NCBI RefSeq assembly: GCF_023277745.1
Contig: NZ_CP086322.1
Span: forward strand, 8,804,001 to 8,868,000
From: Streptomyces halobius
GTDB lineage: Bacteria > Actinomycetota > Actinomycetes > Streptomycetales > Streptomycetaceae
Length of the DNA stretch: 64,000 bases
Reading direction: 5' to 3'
In this document: piece after piece, positions 34,020-43,240 of the stretch
Numbering within the stretch: position 1 is the stretch's first letter
How the letters are laid out: every line of letters begins with the position of its first letter
Notes under the pieces: generated by a model
Database searches by the model: none
Told to the model about the DNA's origin: nothing
Seen by the model: only the letters and a program-made list of their open reading frames with translations
Made by a program: the position numbers and the translations under genes

Positions 34020-35115
34020 CGTCCCCGTCCACGGGCGGGTAGCTTTCCGACGGATAGGACACGCCGTCCTGGAGAGGTCCTCGGACCTCCCCTTGGTCGC
34101 AAGCGGCCAGGGCTGTCAAGCCCGTGGCAACACCGACCAGGAAGCCGACGACCGCGACCGAAGCCCGGGAGCTTCCGGCGTGCGAAGGGGCCGCTCCACC
34201 ACTCCAGCGGCCTCCCGCAGAGGCGGCCGCCCTGGTCTGGTGTACGCGCGGATGCTGTGTGGCTGCACCGGACCGGCCCCGCTCCAGCAGCCTCGCCAGG
34301 AACGGAGGATCAACCGTCGGCACCGGGATGGCCGCCTTCGCGCGGAGGTAGTTCTCCCCGGGCCACCAGCCCAACAGCCGTACCGGCAACTGTGCTTCCA
34401 TCCGTGCATCGAGCTCGCTGAGGTCCTTGTACACACCCAGGCAGGCCGGGCAGGCGTCAAGGTGGTCGGTGATCTCCTTCGCCAGGGGCGCCTTGGGGCG
34501 CAGGGCCAGCTGCTTGACCACCTCGGCACAGTCCGGACGCCCCAACCGCTCCAGATACAAGTCCGTACGGGCCTGGCGCAACATCACTTTGGCCTTGTGG
34601 TACGTGTCCTGAAGCGCATCGCGGGAGAGACCCGTGATGCGGGCCGTCAACGCGGGATCGTCCCGGTCCACCACACAGTGCCAGATAAGGCACTGTGTCG
34701 TGGTCGGGAGGCGCGGGAACGCGAGTCCGAGCTGGACGTCCTCATCCCAGGGCCACTGGCATCCCGCCGCGATCCAGTCCCGGAATTCCGGCGAAAGCTC
34801 CGCGTACTCCCGATGCCTGATCGCTGCGGCACGCACGCTGTCCAGCAATTGGCGCCTCAGGCAACCCACATGACGTCCGTCAACGAACGGCTCTCCGGCC
34901 AGCATCCTTTGCAGCAGTTGCGCGAACACATACGAGGTCAGCTCGTGGGCATGCAGAGGTTCGGGCATGCATTGGGCGGCATACGCCTGTACGGCGGCAT
35001 AGTGGCGGCGATAGATGTGCCGGAAGAGTTCGGCGCGTCCTTTGCGTACCGCCTGGATCACAGCGGTGTCGGATAGCGGCCGTTGCGGCGGTCGCAGACC
35101 CAGGAGCAAGTGCAT
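34006..35115 (-). CDS. Single-chain sigma-like / zinc anti-sigma / membrane-anchored protein
   Basis: 369 residues. The first part resembles ECF sigma regions 2 and 4 ('AVRKGRAELFRHIYRRHYAAVQAYAAQCM', then 'LTARITGLSRDALQDTYHKAKVML'). A zf-HC2-type anti-sigma zinc motif follows: 'EITDHLDACPACLGVY' (His-X3-Cys-X2-Cys). A transmembrane segment 'SVAVVGFLVGVATGLTALAAC' stands near the C-terminus. ATG at 35115 follows GGAGGG by 8 bases. The same layout recurs in the next gene, so the two are probably paralogues. A sigma factor tethered to its own anti-sigma domain in one chain is the reading. Confidence 0.75.
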   Translation of the reverse strand: MHLLLGLRPPQRPLSDTAVIQAVRKGRAELFRHIYRRHYAAVQAYAAQCMPEPLHAHELTSYVFAQLLQRMLAGEPFVDGRHVGCLRRQLLDSVRAAAIRHREYAELSPEFRDWIAAGCQWPWDEDVQLGLAFPRLPTTTQCLIWHCVVDRDDPALTARITGLSRDALQDTYHKAKVMLRQARTDLYLERLGRPDCAEVVKQLALRPKAPLAKEITDHLDACPACLGVYKDLSELDARMEAQLPVRLLGWWPGENYLRAKAAIPVPTVDPPFLARLLERGRSGAATQHPRVHQTRAAASAGGRWSGGAAPSHAGSSRASVAVVGFLVGVATGLTALAACDQGEVRGPLQDGVSYPSESYPPVDGDATRP

Positions 35116-35393
35116 GGTGGAAGCCCTCCATTCAAGTCCGGCGGTATCCCGGAGGAATGCCAATGGGTGCCATGGGTGCGTGGGAGCGGCCGCCGGATGA
35201 CTGCTTCGGGCGGCCGACAATTCCAGGGGGATTCACCTCGTAGAACCCGGTATGAACAGCTGGTGGCGACGTTTCACGAGGAGGATGTGGCCGTCGGTTC
35301 CCCCAGGGAGTGCGTGGTGCGCAGGATCGGACACAACGAAGGACTGCGCCCGGCGGCGAGCGTCCCGCGACTTTGCGAGAGCTTTGCCAACCG

Positions 35394-35423
35394 GGGCCCG
35401 TGCTGGCGGTCTCGCACGGGCCC
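35394..35423 (-). terminator. Hairpin after the lectin-tailed sigma gene
   Basis: A perfect 10-bp stem (GGGCCCGTGC at 35394-35403 with its complement at 35414-35423) and a 10-base loop lie just past the stop of the minus-strand gene ending at 35433. Confidence 0.65.
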
Positions 35424-35432
35424 GTTCGTCGG

Positions 35433-37106
35433 TCAGGGGCAGTCTGTGCGATAGCGGAGGGCTGGTACGTCGTAGTAGTTGTATGTGATCACGACAGGAG
35501 TGCCGTCCGCGGGGCGCTCGCGTGACGTCCAGTGCTCCATGCCGAGTTGCATGCGGTCCCAGGGGCCGCCCTGCCGGGTCTTCACGTAGTAGCTGTCATC
35601 GCCCCTGCCGGCGAGGTCGAACAACTGCCCCCTGCCGTCCGTACGGCAGGGCCCCGTCTTGGGCCGGATCTGCTGAGTGCGGCCGGTGTTTTTGTCGCGT
35701 TCGACGGGGCCGGTGTAGTCGATGCACTTGCCGGTGGCGGCGTTGCGCAGCCAGCCGTAGTGCGGGGCCTCCTCGAACGCCACCAGCTGCCAGACCTGTT
35801 CTTTCCCGTCGTCACACGAGCTCTGTACGACTGTCGTGCCGGCGGGCTCGACGCACATCCCGCCGAACTGCGCGCTCTGGAGACGCCCAGACCATCGAGC
35901 GACTCCAAGGACGCCCAGGGTGGGTGAGGGTTTTGGCTTTTTCGACGGCATGGGGGGCGGTGCGGCCAGACGTGGTGACGTGGTCCGGGTCGGCGAGGCC
36001 GTCGGGGAAGGCTTGGTCGTGGGGGTGGCGGTCGGCGTGGGAGTGGCAGCTATGGTGGGCGGCCGGCTCTCTGCGCGCACCGGTGGCAAGTACACTGGCT
36101 CCTCTCCTCCGTCGCCGAAGGGCATCGGTACGACCAGGACCGCCGCCCCGAGCGCGGCGACGAAGGAACCGGCGACTGCGCCGGAGCGCAACGGAGACCC
36201 CTTGGCCTTGGCCCACCACCCCGTCCCGTGAGGGACGGCGGCGCCGGTGTCCGCTGCGCCGAACGCGGTTGCCGTAGAGGCATGCGCGCCCGCTTCGGAC
36301 GAGCGCGCCGCCCCATAGGCGGAGGCGCCCCACAGCATCACGCCGCCCGGCAGAGCCGATCCCAACCGCTCGTTGAGGTAGGACACTTCCCTCAGGGCGC
36401 TGCGGCAGCGCTCGCAGGCGGCGAGGTGCCGTTCGAGGTCCTTGTTCGTGCGGCGCCCGACGCGGCGCACAGCGGCCCCCAGCAGCGAGCTGTAGTGGCG
36501 GCACTCGACACTGTCGGAACCGTTCTCGGCATGCACGGCCAGGTACGCCTCACGCAGTCCTTCCCGAGCGCGGGACGCCAGCGAGCTGACGGCGCTGGCG
36601 CTCATACCGAGCAGCGTGCCGACCTTCGCCACCTGTTCTTCCTCGACTGCCGTATGCCACAAGACGGTCTGCCAGCGCTCGGGCAGGGAGCGGAACGCCC
36701 TCAATATGAGGCTGTTGTCCTCCAGACGCAGCATCTGCTCCTCGCTGCTCTCCGCCTCGGGGGTGCCGGGTGCGTTGGCGAGCCACTGCTCGAAGTCGGG
36801 GGAGAGTTCCGTACGGCGCGCTGTGCGGGCCCAGTCGGCAGCGGTGCGACGGACGATCGTGAGCAGATACGGACGCCAGGCGGCTTCGGGGCCGCCGCCG
36901 GTCCGGACGGCCTGGAGGGCGCGGGCGAAGGCCTCGGAGGTGAGGTCCTCGGCGGTGTGCAGATCACGGCAGCAGGCGCGTGCGTAGGCGAGAACGGCGG
37001 AGCGGTGCCGACGATAGAGCTCGTCCACGGGTGCGTCGGACTCCGACTTCCGCAAGGCCGCGATGAGTTCGGCGTCGGACGCGGGCATTGCATGGTCATC
37101 GAGCAT
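35433..37106 (-). CDS. ECF sigma / zinc anti-sigma / membrane / ricin-B-like lectin fusion
   Basis: About 557 residues from the ATG at 37106. Sigma region 2: 'VDELYRRHRSAVLAYARACCRDLHTAEDLTSEAFARAL'. Region 4: 'LPERWQTVLWHTAVEEEQVAKVGTLLGMSASAVSSLASRAREGL'. The anti-sigma zinc motif is 'NKDLERHLAACERCRSALREV'. One TM segment 'GSFVAALGAAVLVVPMPFG' follows, then a Thr/Pro/Ser linker and a ricin-B-like domain with 'GMCVEPAGTTVVQSSCD', 'KCIDYTG' and 'CRTDGRGQLFDL'. The lectin part should lie outside the cell, so this looks like a one-protein system for sensing a sugar. ATG at 37088 is an alternative start. Confidence 0.82.
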   Translation of the reverse strand: MLDDHAMPASDAELIAALRKSESDAPVDELYRRHRSAVLAYARACCRDLHTAEDLTSEAFARALQAVRTGGGPEAAWRPYLLTIVRRTAADWARTARRTELSPDFEQWLANAPGTPEAESSEEQMLRLEDNSLILRAFRSLPERWQTVLWHTAVEEEQVAKVGTLLGMSASAVSSLASRAREGLREAYLAVHAENGSDSVECRHYSSLLGAAVRRVGRRTNKDLERHLAACERCRSALREVSYLNERLGSALPGGVMLWGASAYGAARSSEAGAHASTATAFGAADTGAAVPHGTGWWAKAKGSPLRSGAVAGSFVAALGAAVLVVPMPFGDGGEEPVYLPPVRAESRPPTIAATPTPTATPTTKPSPTASPTRTTSPRLAAPPPMPSKKPKPSPTLGVLGVARWSGRLQSAQFGGMCVEPAGTTVVQSSCDDGKEQVWQLVAFEEAPHYGWLRNAATGKCIDYTGPVERDKNTGRTQQIRPKTGPCRTDGRGQLFDLAGRGDDSYYVKTRQGGPWDRMQLGMEHWTSRERPADGTPVVITYNYYDVPALRYRTDCP

Positions 37107-37265
37107 GCGACAATCAGACCTTCCGATGTGGGGGATCGGCATTTTGGTCCATGTTCGAATCCCCATGGAAGTGCCTTCAGGGGAATTTTTAGCAGCGCAG
37201 GCATAAAACCCTTCGGTACCGGACCACGGACAGCCCAAAGCAATCCAGTTACTACCCGGTACCAA

Positions 37266-37836
37266 GGCTGCGTGCGGCCCTTCGGTCTATACCAAAGGGG
37301 TGTCAGAAATCGCCGTACGACCTCCCGCGGCAGAATCTTTCGTCAATCTTTCGCCCCGCTCAGCCGCCCCTCCCAACACATCGATAAAGAGTTTCGGATC
37401 CTGGATTGGGTAGGGTCCTCGGTGCGCAATGCCGGGTCATTCATGTAGCGGGAGTCTCCATAAGGGGGCGTCAGGAGAGGCTGGCTCAGGGAAGTAAACT
37501 TCGGGCCCGGCTGGTGATTGGGGTATATCGGCGGTGCGTACAACCCCGTCAGGGCGGCCTCGCGCAGTCCGTCGCGACATCACGCTGATCGAGCCGGCTG
37601 ACCGCGGAGGCGTCGAGCAGACCGTGTTCGGACTGAAGCATGCCGCGATCGTTCCGCCCGAGTCGCCGCTCGGTCTCGGGCGTCACCTTCGGGGCGGCTC
37701 GATCGCCCCGGCAGCGGCCCCGCCCGGCAGGAGTCTGACGAAGCCCGGGCGTGCATGACCTGACATGGCGAGGTCCGGCGAGGATCCGGGTCAGGAGTAC
37801 GGCGCGTCGGGCGTCGCAGGACGCGGTAGGGCCGCA
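37266..37836. other. 570-bp gap left of the IS1182 remnant
   Basis: No gene supported. The part after about 37550 may be transposon or deletion debris, because the IS1182 reading frame is lost near 37837. Confidence 0.35.
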
Positions 37837-38216
37837 GGGGTCCTCGTCGGCGAGCAGGTCGAGGCCGACAGCGGCTTCGTCGTCCTCACCCCCGGTGCCG
37901 GGGGTGAGGACGACGGTGATGTATAACCCGGTCTCGGGCTCGACCGCGAGGTGGGCTCTGTAGCCGTCCTGCTGGTGGGTGCGGGTCTTGTGCACATGCG
38001 GGATCGATGGTGGACCACCCGGTCGCAGGCGGTGCCCCGGGTGATGCGCCAGGGCCCGTCGCGGCCGTCGGAGTCCTCGGCGGGCTCGACGTCCTGTCCT
38101 GCGGCCAGGGCCGGCAAGCCGATCGCGTTCGCGGCCTTCTCGCCGAGTCGCTGGTCGGGCAGGTGGCCCAGCAGCCTGAGCGTGTCGGTCTCGTCGTGCC
38201 GGGCGACCCTGGCGTA
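37837..38216 (-). mobile_element. IS1182-family transposase remnant
   Basis: Two frames give 'LPDQRLGEKAANAIGLPALAAGQDVEPAEDSDGRDGPWRITRGTACDRV' and, after a shift, 'HVHKTRTHQQDGYRAHLAVEPETGLYITVVLTPGTGGEDDEAAVGLDLLADE'. These are the central part of IS1182-type transposases. Both ends are missing and the frame is broken. It touches the truncated ArsR gene on its right. Confidence 0.75.
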
Positions 38217-38270
38217 TGTACTTGATGATGACGACAGCAGGCCGGAAGGCCGCCTCGGGCTCTTTGCCAG

Positions 38271-38483
38271 ACCCTGTTCGAGATGTGCACACGGCTGGTG
38301 ACCGAACACGGTCTGGGGCTGTCCCGCCAGGCGATCAGCCGGCATCTGGCCGTACTGGAATCCGCGGGCCCGGTCCTTTCGCGGCGCCAGGGCCGCTACA
38401 AGTTCCACGATCTGAACACCGAACCCCTTGAGCGCATCGTGACCCGATGGCTCAGGCCCGATGCACCGGAGAGCACCCCATGA
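38271..38483 (+). pseudogene. ArsR-family regulator lacking its N-terminus
   Basis: What remains is 'TLFEMCTRLVTEHGLGLSRQAISRHLAVLESAGPVLSRRQGRYKFHDLNTEPLERI', the recognition helix, wing and end of a small ArsR protein. The N-terminal helices are lost into the IS1182 remnant. The stop overlaps the start of the VOC gene (ATGA), so the original operon pairing is visible. Translation from ATG 38283 might still make a 66-residue piece. Confidence 0.7.
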
Positions 38484-38866
38484 GGATCCACCTTTCCAGC
38501 GTCTTCGTCGATGACCAGGACAAGGCCCTGCGCTTCTATACCGACGTGCTGGGTTTCGTGAAGAAGACCGAGGTCCCGCTGGGCGAGGATCGGTGGCTGA
38601 CCGTGGTCTCGCCGGAGGATCCCGACGGGACCGAACTGCTGCTGGAGCCCGACGGTCATCCCGCGGTGAAGCCGTACAAGGCGGCGTTGGTCAAGGACCG
38701 CATCCCGGCCGCCTCCTTCGCCGTGGACGACGTACCTGCGGAGTTCAACCGGCTGCGCGAGCTCGGGGTGGACTTCACCCAGGAGCCGCTGGAGATGGGC
38801 TCGGTCACCACTGCGGTGTTGGACGACACCTGCGGCAACCTGATCCAGATCGTGCACAGCAAGTAA
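38480..38866 (+). CDS. VOC-family (glyoxalase/bleomycin-resistance fold) protein
   Basis: 128 residues with the two beta-alpha-beta-beta-beta repeats: 'IHLSSVFVDDQDKALRFYTDVLGFVKKTEVPLGEDRWLTVVSPED' and 'PAASFAVDDVPAEFNRLRELGVDFTQEPLEMGSVTTAVLDDTCGNLIQIVH'. His3, Glu at 'TELLLEP' and the C-terminal residues can form the metal site. The start ATG overlaps the ArsR stop. The function (isomerase, dioxygenase or drug binding) is open. Confidence 0.85.
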   Translation: MRIHLSSVFVDDQDKALRFYTDVLGFVKKTEVPLGEDRWLTVVSPEDPDGTELLLEPDGHPAVKPYKAALVKDRIPAASFAVDDVPAEFNRLRELGVDFTQEPLEMGSVTTAVLDDTCGNLIQIVHSK

Positions 38867-38870
38867 GGAC

Positions 38871-38886
38871 CCGGCGCAGGCGCCGG
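38871..38886 (+). terminator. Short GC hairpin after the VOC gene
   Basis: CCGGCGC and its complement GCGCCGG are separated by two bases, 4 bp after the stop codon. In RNA the loop must open to at least four bases. Confidence 0.45.
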
Positions 38887-39058
38887 CCGCGAGTCGCTGC
38901 GGAGCTCTGCACATCCGAGGAGCGCAGCTTGCCCGGACCAGTGGCGCCGGTGACGTCGGGGAACCTTCCCCGCCCCTCCCAACCCCCATGCCACTTCACT
39001 GAGATGGCCGTAAGGCCCTGGTAACCGATGCCGGGAACTGCCGGCCTATCATGGGTCC

Positions 39059-39997
39059 ATGCCCGCCCCTGAGCTGATCCGCATCGTCTCCCGTGACTCT
39101 CCCATGGCCCTCGCGCAGGTGGAGCGGGTCCGCGCCGGACTGGGCGTGCTGCACCCCGGCATCGCCACGGAGGTCATTCCGGTCAAGACCACCGGCGACC
39201 GCTGGATGGGCGCCCTCTCCCAGGTCGAAGGAAAGGGCGCGTTCACCAAAGAGGTCGACGCCGCCCTGCTGGCCGGCGAGGCCGACCTCGCGGTGCACTG
39301 TGTCAAGGACATTCCCGGCGACCGCCCGCTCCCCGTCGGCACGACCTTCGCCGCCTTCCTCAAGCGCGACGACGTACGCGACGCCCTGATCCACCCGGGC
39401 GGACTCACCCTCGACGAACTCCCCTCCGGAACGCGCATCGGCACCTCGTCGGTACGCCGGATCGCGCAGCTCGCCGCCTCCCATCCGCACCTTGAGTGCG
39501 TACCGATGCGGGGCAACGCCAACCGTCGTATGGAGAAGCTGGCCGCGGGGGAGGCGGATGCGCTGCTGCTGGCTGTGTCCGGTCTGGAGCGCATCGGCCG
39601 CACGGACGTGATCAGCGAGATCCTGTCGGTGGACACGATGTGCCCGCCCATTGGCGCGGGCGTCCTCGCCCTCCAGTGCCGCGAGGACGACACCGTCACC
39701 ATCGACGCCGTCAGCGGCCTCGGTGACCCGGCGACGTTCCGCGAAACCACCGCCGAGCGGATGCTGCTGCACGTACTCCAAGGTCACTGCAACAGCCCGA
39801 TCGCCGGTTACGCCAAGACCGACCGGCGCGGCGAACTGTCAATTCGGGCCTGTGTGTTCACTCCGGACGGCAAGACGGTCCTCAACGCTCACGAATGGGC
39901 CGGCCCGCTCACGCCCGAGACGCTCGGCACCTCCGTCGCTGTTGCCCTCCTGCGGCAGGGCGCGCGCGAGCTGATCGACAACATCGCGCACCAGTGA
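39059..39997 (+). CDS. hemC: Hydroxymethylbilane synthase (porphobilinogen deaminase), stand-alone copy
   Basis: 312 residues. '[17 protein letters not shown]', '[12 protein letters not shown]', '[34 protein letters not shown]', '[14 protein letters not shown]' and the cofactor cysteine in '[14 protein letters not shown]' are all present. The enzyme joins four porphobilinogens to hydroxymethylbilane in tetrapyrrole synthesis. No other hem genes are nearby, and 'VHCVKDIP' departs from the usual 'VHSLKDLP'. It is therefore probably a second copy. TATCAT at 39047-39052 is only 6 bp from the ATG, so the message may be leaderless. Confidence 0.92.
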   Translation: MPAPELIRIVSRDSPMALAQVERVRAGLGVLHPGIATEVIPVKTTGDRWMGALSQVEGKGAFTKEVDAALLAGEADLAVHCVKDIPGDRPLPVGTTFAAFLKRDDVRDALIHPGGLTLDELPSGTRIGTSSVRRIAQLAASHPHLECVPMRGNANRRMEKLAAGEADALLLAVSGLERIGRTDVISEILSVDTMCPPIGAGVLALQCREDDTVTIDAVSGLGDPATFRETTAERMLLHVLQGHCNSPIAGYAKTDRRGELSIRACVFTPDGKTVLNAHEWAGPLTPETLGTSVAVALLRQGARELIDNIAHQ

Positions 39998-40129
39998 TCT
40001 CACGCAGCGCCGTTCGCCAATCGACGTATGGGCAATGCCGACGGGCTTCGCGGTTTACGGACACTTCAGCGGACGACGCCGGTGGGAATCTGTTCGCCGG
40101 TGTGACCGGTCGATGGCATGCTGTCCGGC

Positions 40130-40855
40130 GTGAACGGACCGGAGATCCATCTGAGTTTCGCCTCTGAACTGCATCTTTTCGTCGCCGCAGGCCGCCGTCT
40201 GGGCCGTGCGCCCCTGGTGACCGACGGGTCGTCGACGCTCGGCCATGTGGTCGAGTCGCTCGGCGTCCCGCTCACCGAGGTCGGGCGACTCGTCGTGGAC
40301 GACCGTGAGGTCACCACGTCCCACATTCCGAGTGCGGGCGAGCATGTCGAGGTACGCGCCGTCGAGCGGCCTCAGCAGATCCCCGGTGCCCCGCTGCGGT
40401 TCCTGCTCGACGTTCACCTCGGCACCCTGGCGCGGCGGCTGCGGCTGCTCGGCGTCGACGCGGCGTACACGAATGAGGACCCGGGCGACGCGGCACTGGC
40501 CGCCCTCTCGGCCGAGGAACGGCGGGTACTGCTGTCGCGGGACCGGGGGCTGCTGCATCGGCGTGAGATCTGGGCAGGGGCATACGTCTACAGCGACCGG
40601 CCCGACGATCAACTCCGGGACGTACTCAGCCGCTTCGCACCAGAGCTCGCCCCATGGACGCGCTGCACCGCCTGCAACGGTCCGCTGACCGAGGCCAACA
40701 AGGACTTGGTCCAGGACCAGCTCCAGCACGGCACTCAGCGCACGTATGACGTGTTCGCGCAGTGCACGGAATGCAAACGGGTCTACTGGCGGGGCGCGCA
40801 TCACGCACACTTGGAGGCGATTGTGGAGGAAGCGCTGCGGGACAACGCCGGGTGA
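40130..40855 (+). CDS. Mut7-C RNase-type domain protein with N-terminal ubiquitin-like domain
   Basis: About 241 residues. The N-terminal 90 residues ('EIHLSFASELHLFVAAGRRLGRAPLV...AGEHVEVRAVE') resemble the MoaD/ThiS-like domain often fused to Mut7-C. The rest is the PIN-like Mut7-C domain: 'RFLLDVHLGTLARRLRLLGVDAAYTNEDPGDAAL' and a zinc ribbon 'RCTACNGPL...CTECKRVYWRGAHHAHLE'. The family is linked to RNA cleavage. GTG at 40130 ('VNGPEIHL') is preferred over the ATG at 40118 by domain start. Confidence 0.85.
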   Translation: MNGPEIHLSFASELHLFVAAGRRLGRAPLVTDGSSTLGHVVESLGVPLTEVGRLVVDDREVTTSHIPSAGEHVEVRAVERPQQIPGAPLRFLLDVHLGTLARRLRLLGVDAAYTNEDPGDAALAALSAEERRVLLSRDRGLLHRREIWAGAYVYSDRPDDQLRDVLSRFAPELAPWTRCTACNGPLTEANKDLVQDQLQHGTQRTYDVFAQCTECKRVYWRGAHHAHLEAIVEEALRDNAG

Positions 40856-40946
40856 CGTGTGGGACGGGGCGAGGCGGGATGGGAGGGTCGGTTGGGAGGG
40901 GCAAGGACGGTAGGGAGCTCCTCATCGTGGGACCCGCCCGCCGGGC

Positions 40947-41350
40947 CTATGACGGGCCCTTCCCTCCCTCGCCGACAAGCAGCATGACCAGTCGTCGCGT
41001 CTGCTCCTGCGCGTCCTCCGCTCCGGCCCAACTGGACATCAGAAGGTGGTGGACGGTTCCGACGAGGGCGAGTGCGACCGTGGCGATGTCGGTGCCGTCC
41101 GCCAGGCGCCCGCGTCGTTGTTCGGCGTCCAGGTAAGCCGTGACCGCGCCCTGGACCGCCGCGAAGCCCGGTGCGCCGACCTCCAGCGCCTGGCGGACCC
41201 GCAGGGAGGCGCCGGGGCGGGTCATCGCCAGGCCGACGACCGTGGGCTCCGTGGAGGTCAGCCGACGACCGTGGGCTCCGTGGAGGTCAGCAGCGCGAGC
41301 GCGACCGTGACGAGGTTCTCGGCGACGGTGGCCTGCCCCGCTCGCCCTGG
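40947..41350 (-). pseudogene. TetR-family regulator broken by a 29-bp tandem duplication
   Basis: The readable C-terminal half is 'VVGLAMTRPGASLRVRQALEVGAPGFAAVQGAVTAYLDAEQRRGRLADGTDIATVALALVGTVHHLLMSSW', a TetR ligand domain. Just upstream a perfect 29-bp tandem copy (41232-41260 / 41261-41289) shifts the frame. Beyond it 'AENLVTVALALLTSTEPTVVG' continues the same protein. The DNA-binding N-terminus is missing and the sequence joins a methyltransferase fragment. Confidence 0.75.
41232..41289. repeat. Perfect 29-bp tandem duplication
   Basis: Two exact adjacent copies at 41232-41260 and 41261-41289 (each begins GCCGACGACC and ends GGAGGTCA). 29 is not a multiple of three, so it breaks the TetR frame. 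Confidence 0.92.
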
Positions 41351-41365
41351 GAGATCCCCGGCCTG

Positions 41366-41723
41366 CGAAGCCGTGCAAGGAGACGCTCAGGTCTACGCCT
41401 GCGAACCGGACGCGTTCGACGTCGCCATCAGCCGCTTCGGAGTGATGTTCTTCGCCGACCCCGTCACCGCCTTCGCCAATATCGGCCGTACGCTGCGGCC
41501 CGGCGGCCGGATGACCCGCGTACGGGACCTGGGGCAGGGACGCCGACGACGCGGCCGCCTTCCTACTGGACTCCGGCCCCGGACGCCACATGACCAGCCA
41601 GGTCGACCCGGAGGTTCGAGACCGCGCCCGTGAGGTGCTCACGGAGAGGCTGCGTCCCTACGAGGAGAACGGCGCGTTGCGCCTGCCAAGCTCTGCCTGG
41701 CTGGTCACCGCCCACCGCCGAAG
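41366..41723 (+). pseudogene. Class I methyltransferase fragment, relic paralogue of the next gene
   Basis: 'DAFDVAISRFGVMFFADPVTAFANIGRTLRPGG' closely resembles 'EGFDVALSRFGVMFFADPKAEFANVAHGLRPGG' of the intact methyltransferase at 41917-42822. After a frame change 'RPYEENGALRLPSSAWLVTAHR' gives the protein end. The SAM-binding motif I and the middle are gone. Confidence 0.7.
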
Positions 41724-41916
41724 TGACTCGGCCGGGACGGCAGAGCTCAACACCCGTTCGCCAGTGGTGAGTCAGTCGACGCACCAACCGATGGGATCAC
41801 GGGTGAGGAGAAGTGGTGCGCGGCGTAGCACCTGTGCCGACGCGGTTTTGAGCGGGCCCGTCCGCGCACGTGGTCGCCTTGGGGCGCGGGGCCCGTCCAG
41901 CGAATCCGCGACCGAC

Positions 41917-42822
41917 TCACCAACGCCGAGCCGTGACCAGCCAGGCAGCGCTGCCCAGCATGACCCCGTCCGGCCGCTGGTGCTCCGCCATGGCACCCCG
42001 CAATGCGGCGCGCGCCTTGAGCCGGGCTTCCGCGTCGGCCGCGGCGATCATCGACTGTCCCATAGGGGTGCCAAGGAAGTACGCGACGGCGTCGTCCGCG
42101 TCGGCTCCCGTCCGCATGCGTTCGTCGACGGCGCTGATCGCCACCTCGTCGAATCCGGCGCCGGTCAGCAACTCCCTGATCCGCTCGGGGGCGGCCAGCG
42201 AGAACGGGCCCGGCGCGTCCGGGTCGGCCGGTTCGGGAAGTGGAACATGCTCGGCGATGGCTCCGAACGGCACCGTGAGGTACTCGTTCTCCAACAGGTC
42301 GCGCCAGCAGAGAAACGCCAACTGGCCACCGGGACGCAGACCATGGGCGACATTGGCGAATTCCGCCTTCGGATCGGCGAAGAACATCACCCCGAACCGG
42401 CTCAGGGCTACATCGAATCCCTCGGCCGTGAAGGGATGGACCTGCGCGTCCGCCTGCTCGAAGGACACGTTCTTCTGTCCGGCGTCCGCGGCCCGTTGAC
42501 GGGCCGTGTCCAGCATCGGTCCCGAGAGGTCGACGCCGAGCACCGAACCGTCGCAGGCGATACGAGCTGCCGCCAGGCTGGTGCCGCCGTTGCCGCAACC
42601 GATATCGAGGACACGGCTGGTGGCGTCCAGCGGCACCGCGTTCATCAGGTGCGGGGTGAGATGGCGGTACCTCGCCTCCAGGCGGTCCCACTCCTGTGTC
42701 CAGTGCTGCCCCTCATCCCCGTTCCATGCCTGCCATTGCTGCTTGTTGCCCGCCGCGACGATGCCTTCGCTGAAGTCCTTCGAGTCCGTCATCGCGCTCT
42801 CATCCGTGCCCCGAACCATCAT
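41917..42822 (-). CDS. Class I SAM-dependent methyltransferase
   Basis: Up to 301 residues. Motif I 'VLDIGCGNGGTSLAAARIA', 'VLGVDLSGPMLDTARQRA', 'VSFEQADAQVHPF' and 'FDVALSRFGVMFFADP' form a complete Rossmann methyltransferase of the UbiE/ArsM-like type. The start is uncertain: GGAGGG lies too close to the ATG at 42822, and ATG 42789 ('MTDSKDF') is possible. It runs convergently toward its own relic fragment. The substrate is unknown. Confidence 0.82.
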   Translation of the reverse strand: MMVRGTDESAMTDSKDFSEGIVAAGNKQQWQAWNGDEGQHWTQEWDRLEARYRHLTPHLMNAVPLDATSRVLDIGCGNGGTSLAAARIACDGSVLGVDLSGPMLDTARQRAADAGQKNVSFEQADAQVHPFTAEGFDVALSRFGVMFFADPKAEFANVAHGLRPGGQLAFLCWRDLLENEYLTVPFGAIAEHVPLPEPADPDAPGPFSLAAPERIRELLTGAGFDEVAISAVDERMRTGADADDAVAYFLGTPMGQSMIAAADAEARLKARAALRGAMAEHQRPDGVMLGSAAWLVTARRW

Positions 42823-42840
42823 CCCTCCGCTGCCTTTTGA

Positions 42841-43240
42841 CCGTATATATCAGCCAATTACCGTGGCAGCGTTGCCTGATGCCACCACTCTGCTGCTACG
42901 CGAGCAGTAGAACTACTACGTAGGGTAGTAGGAGATGAGTTCGGGTTGGGTGATCCCGTGGATGAACGCGCCGGGGCCATAGCGGGCCGGCGGTCATTCC
43001 CCGCCACACGCTGCCCGGACTCCCTTACACCATGGCGGTGACGTTGCCTCGCTGATCCACGCCATCCAATGGGTGATCATCAGGCCGTTCGCCACCCGAA
43101 GGGCCGATGCCGTAACTCCAATGCGGCGATCTCCAGTGGTGCCGGACCGCAATCCGTCTGACGGTGACCATGTCGCTACTGCGATTCGATGCGCTGACGA
43201 TGTGTCGGCCTTCGTGGCCGCGGCGAAAGGATATTTCCCC
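42841..43240. promoter_or_regulatory. 400-bp divergent region with a 19-bp inverted repeat
   Basis: No gene. CTACTAC at 42913-42919 and GTAGTAG at 42925-42931 form a perfect 7-bp-arm inverted repeat with a 5-base spacer, about 90 bp upstream of the methyltransferase start. It is an operator candidate. The rest, up to the surface-protein ATG, shows nothing certain. Confidence 0.45.
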
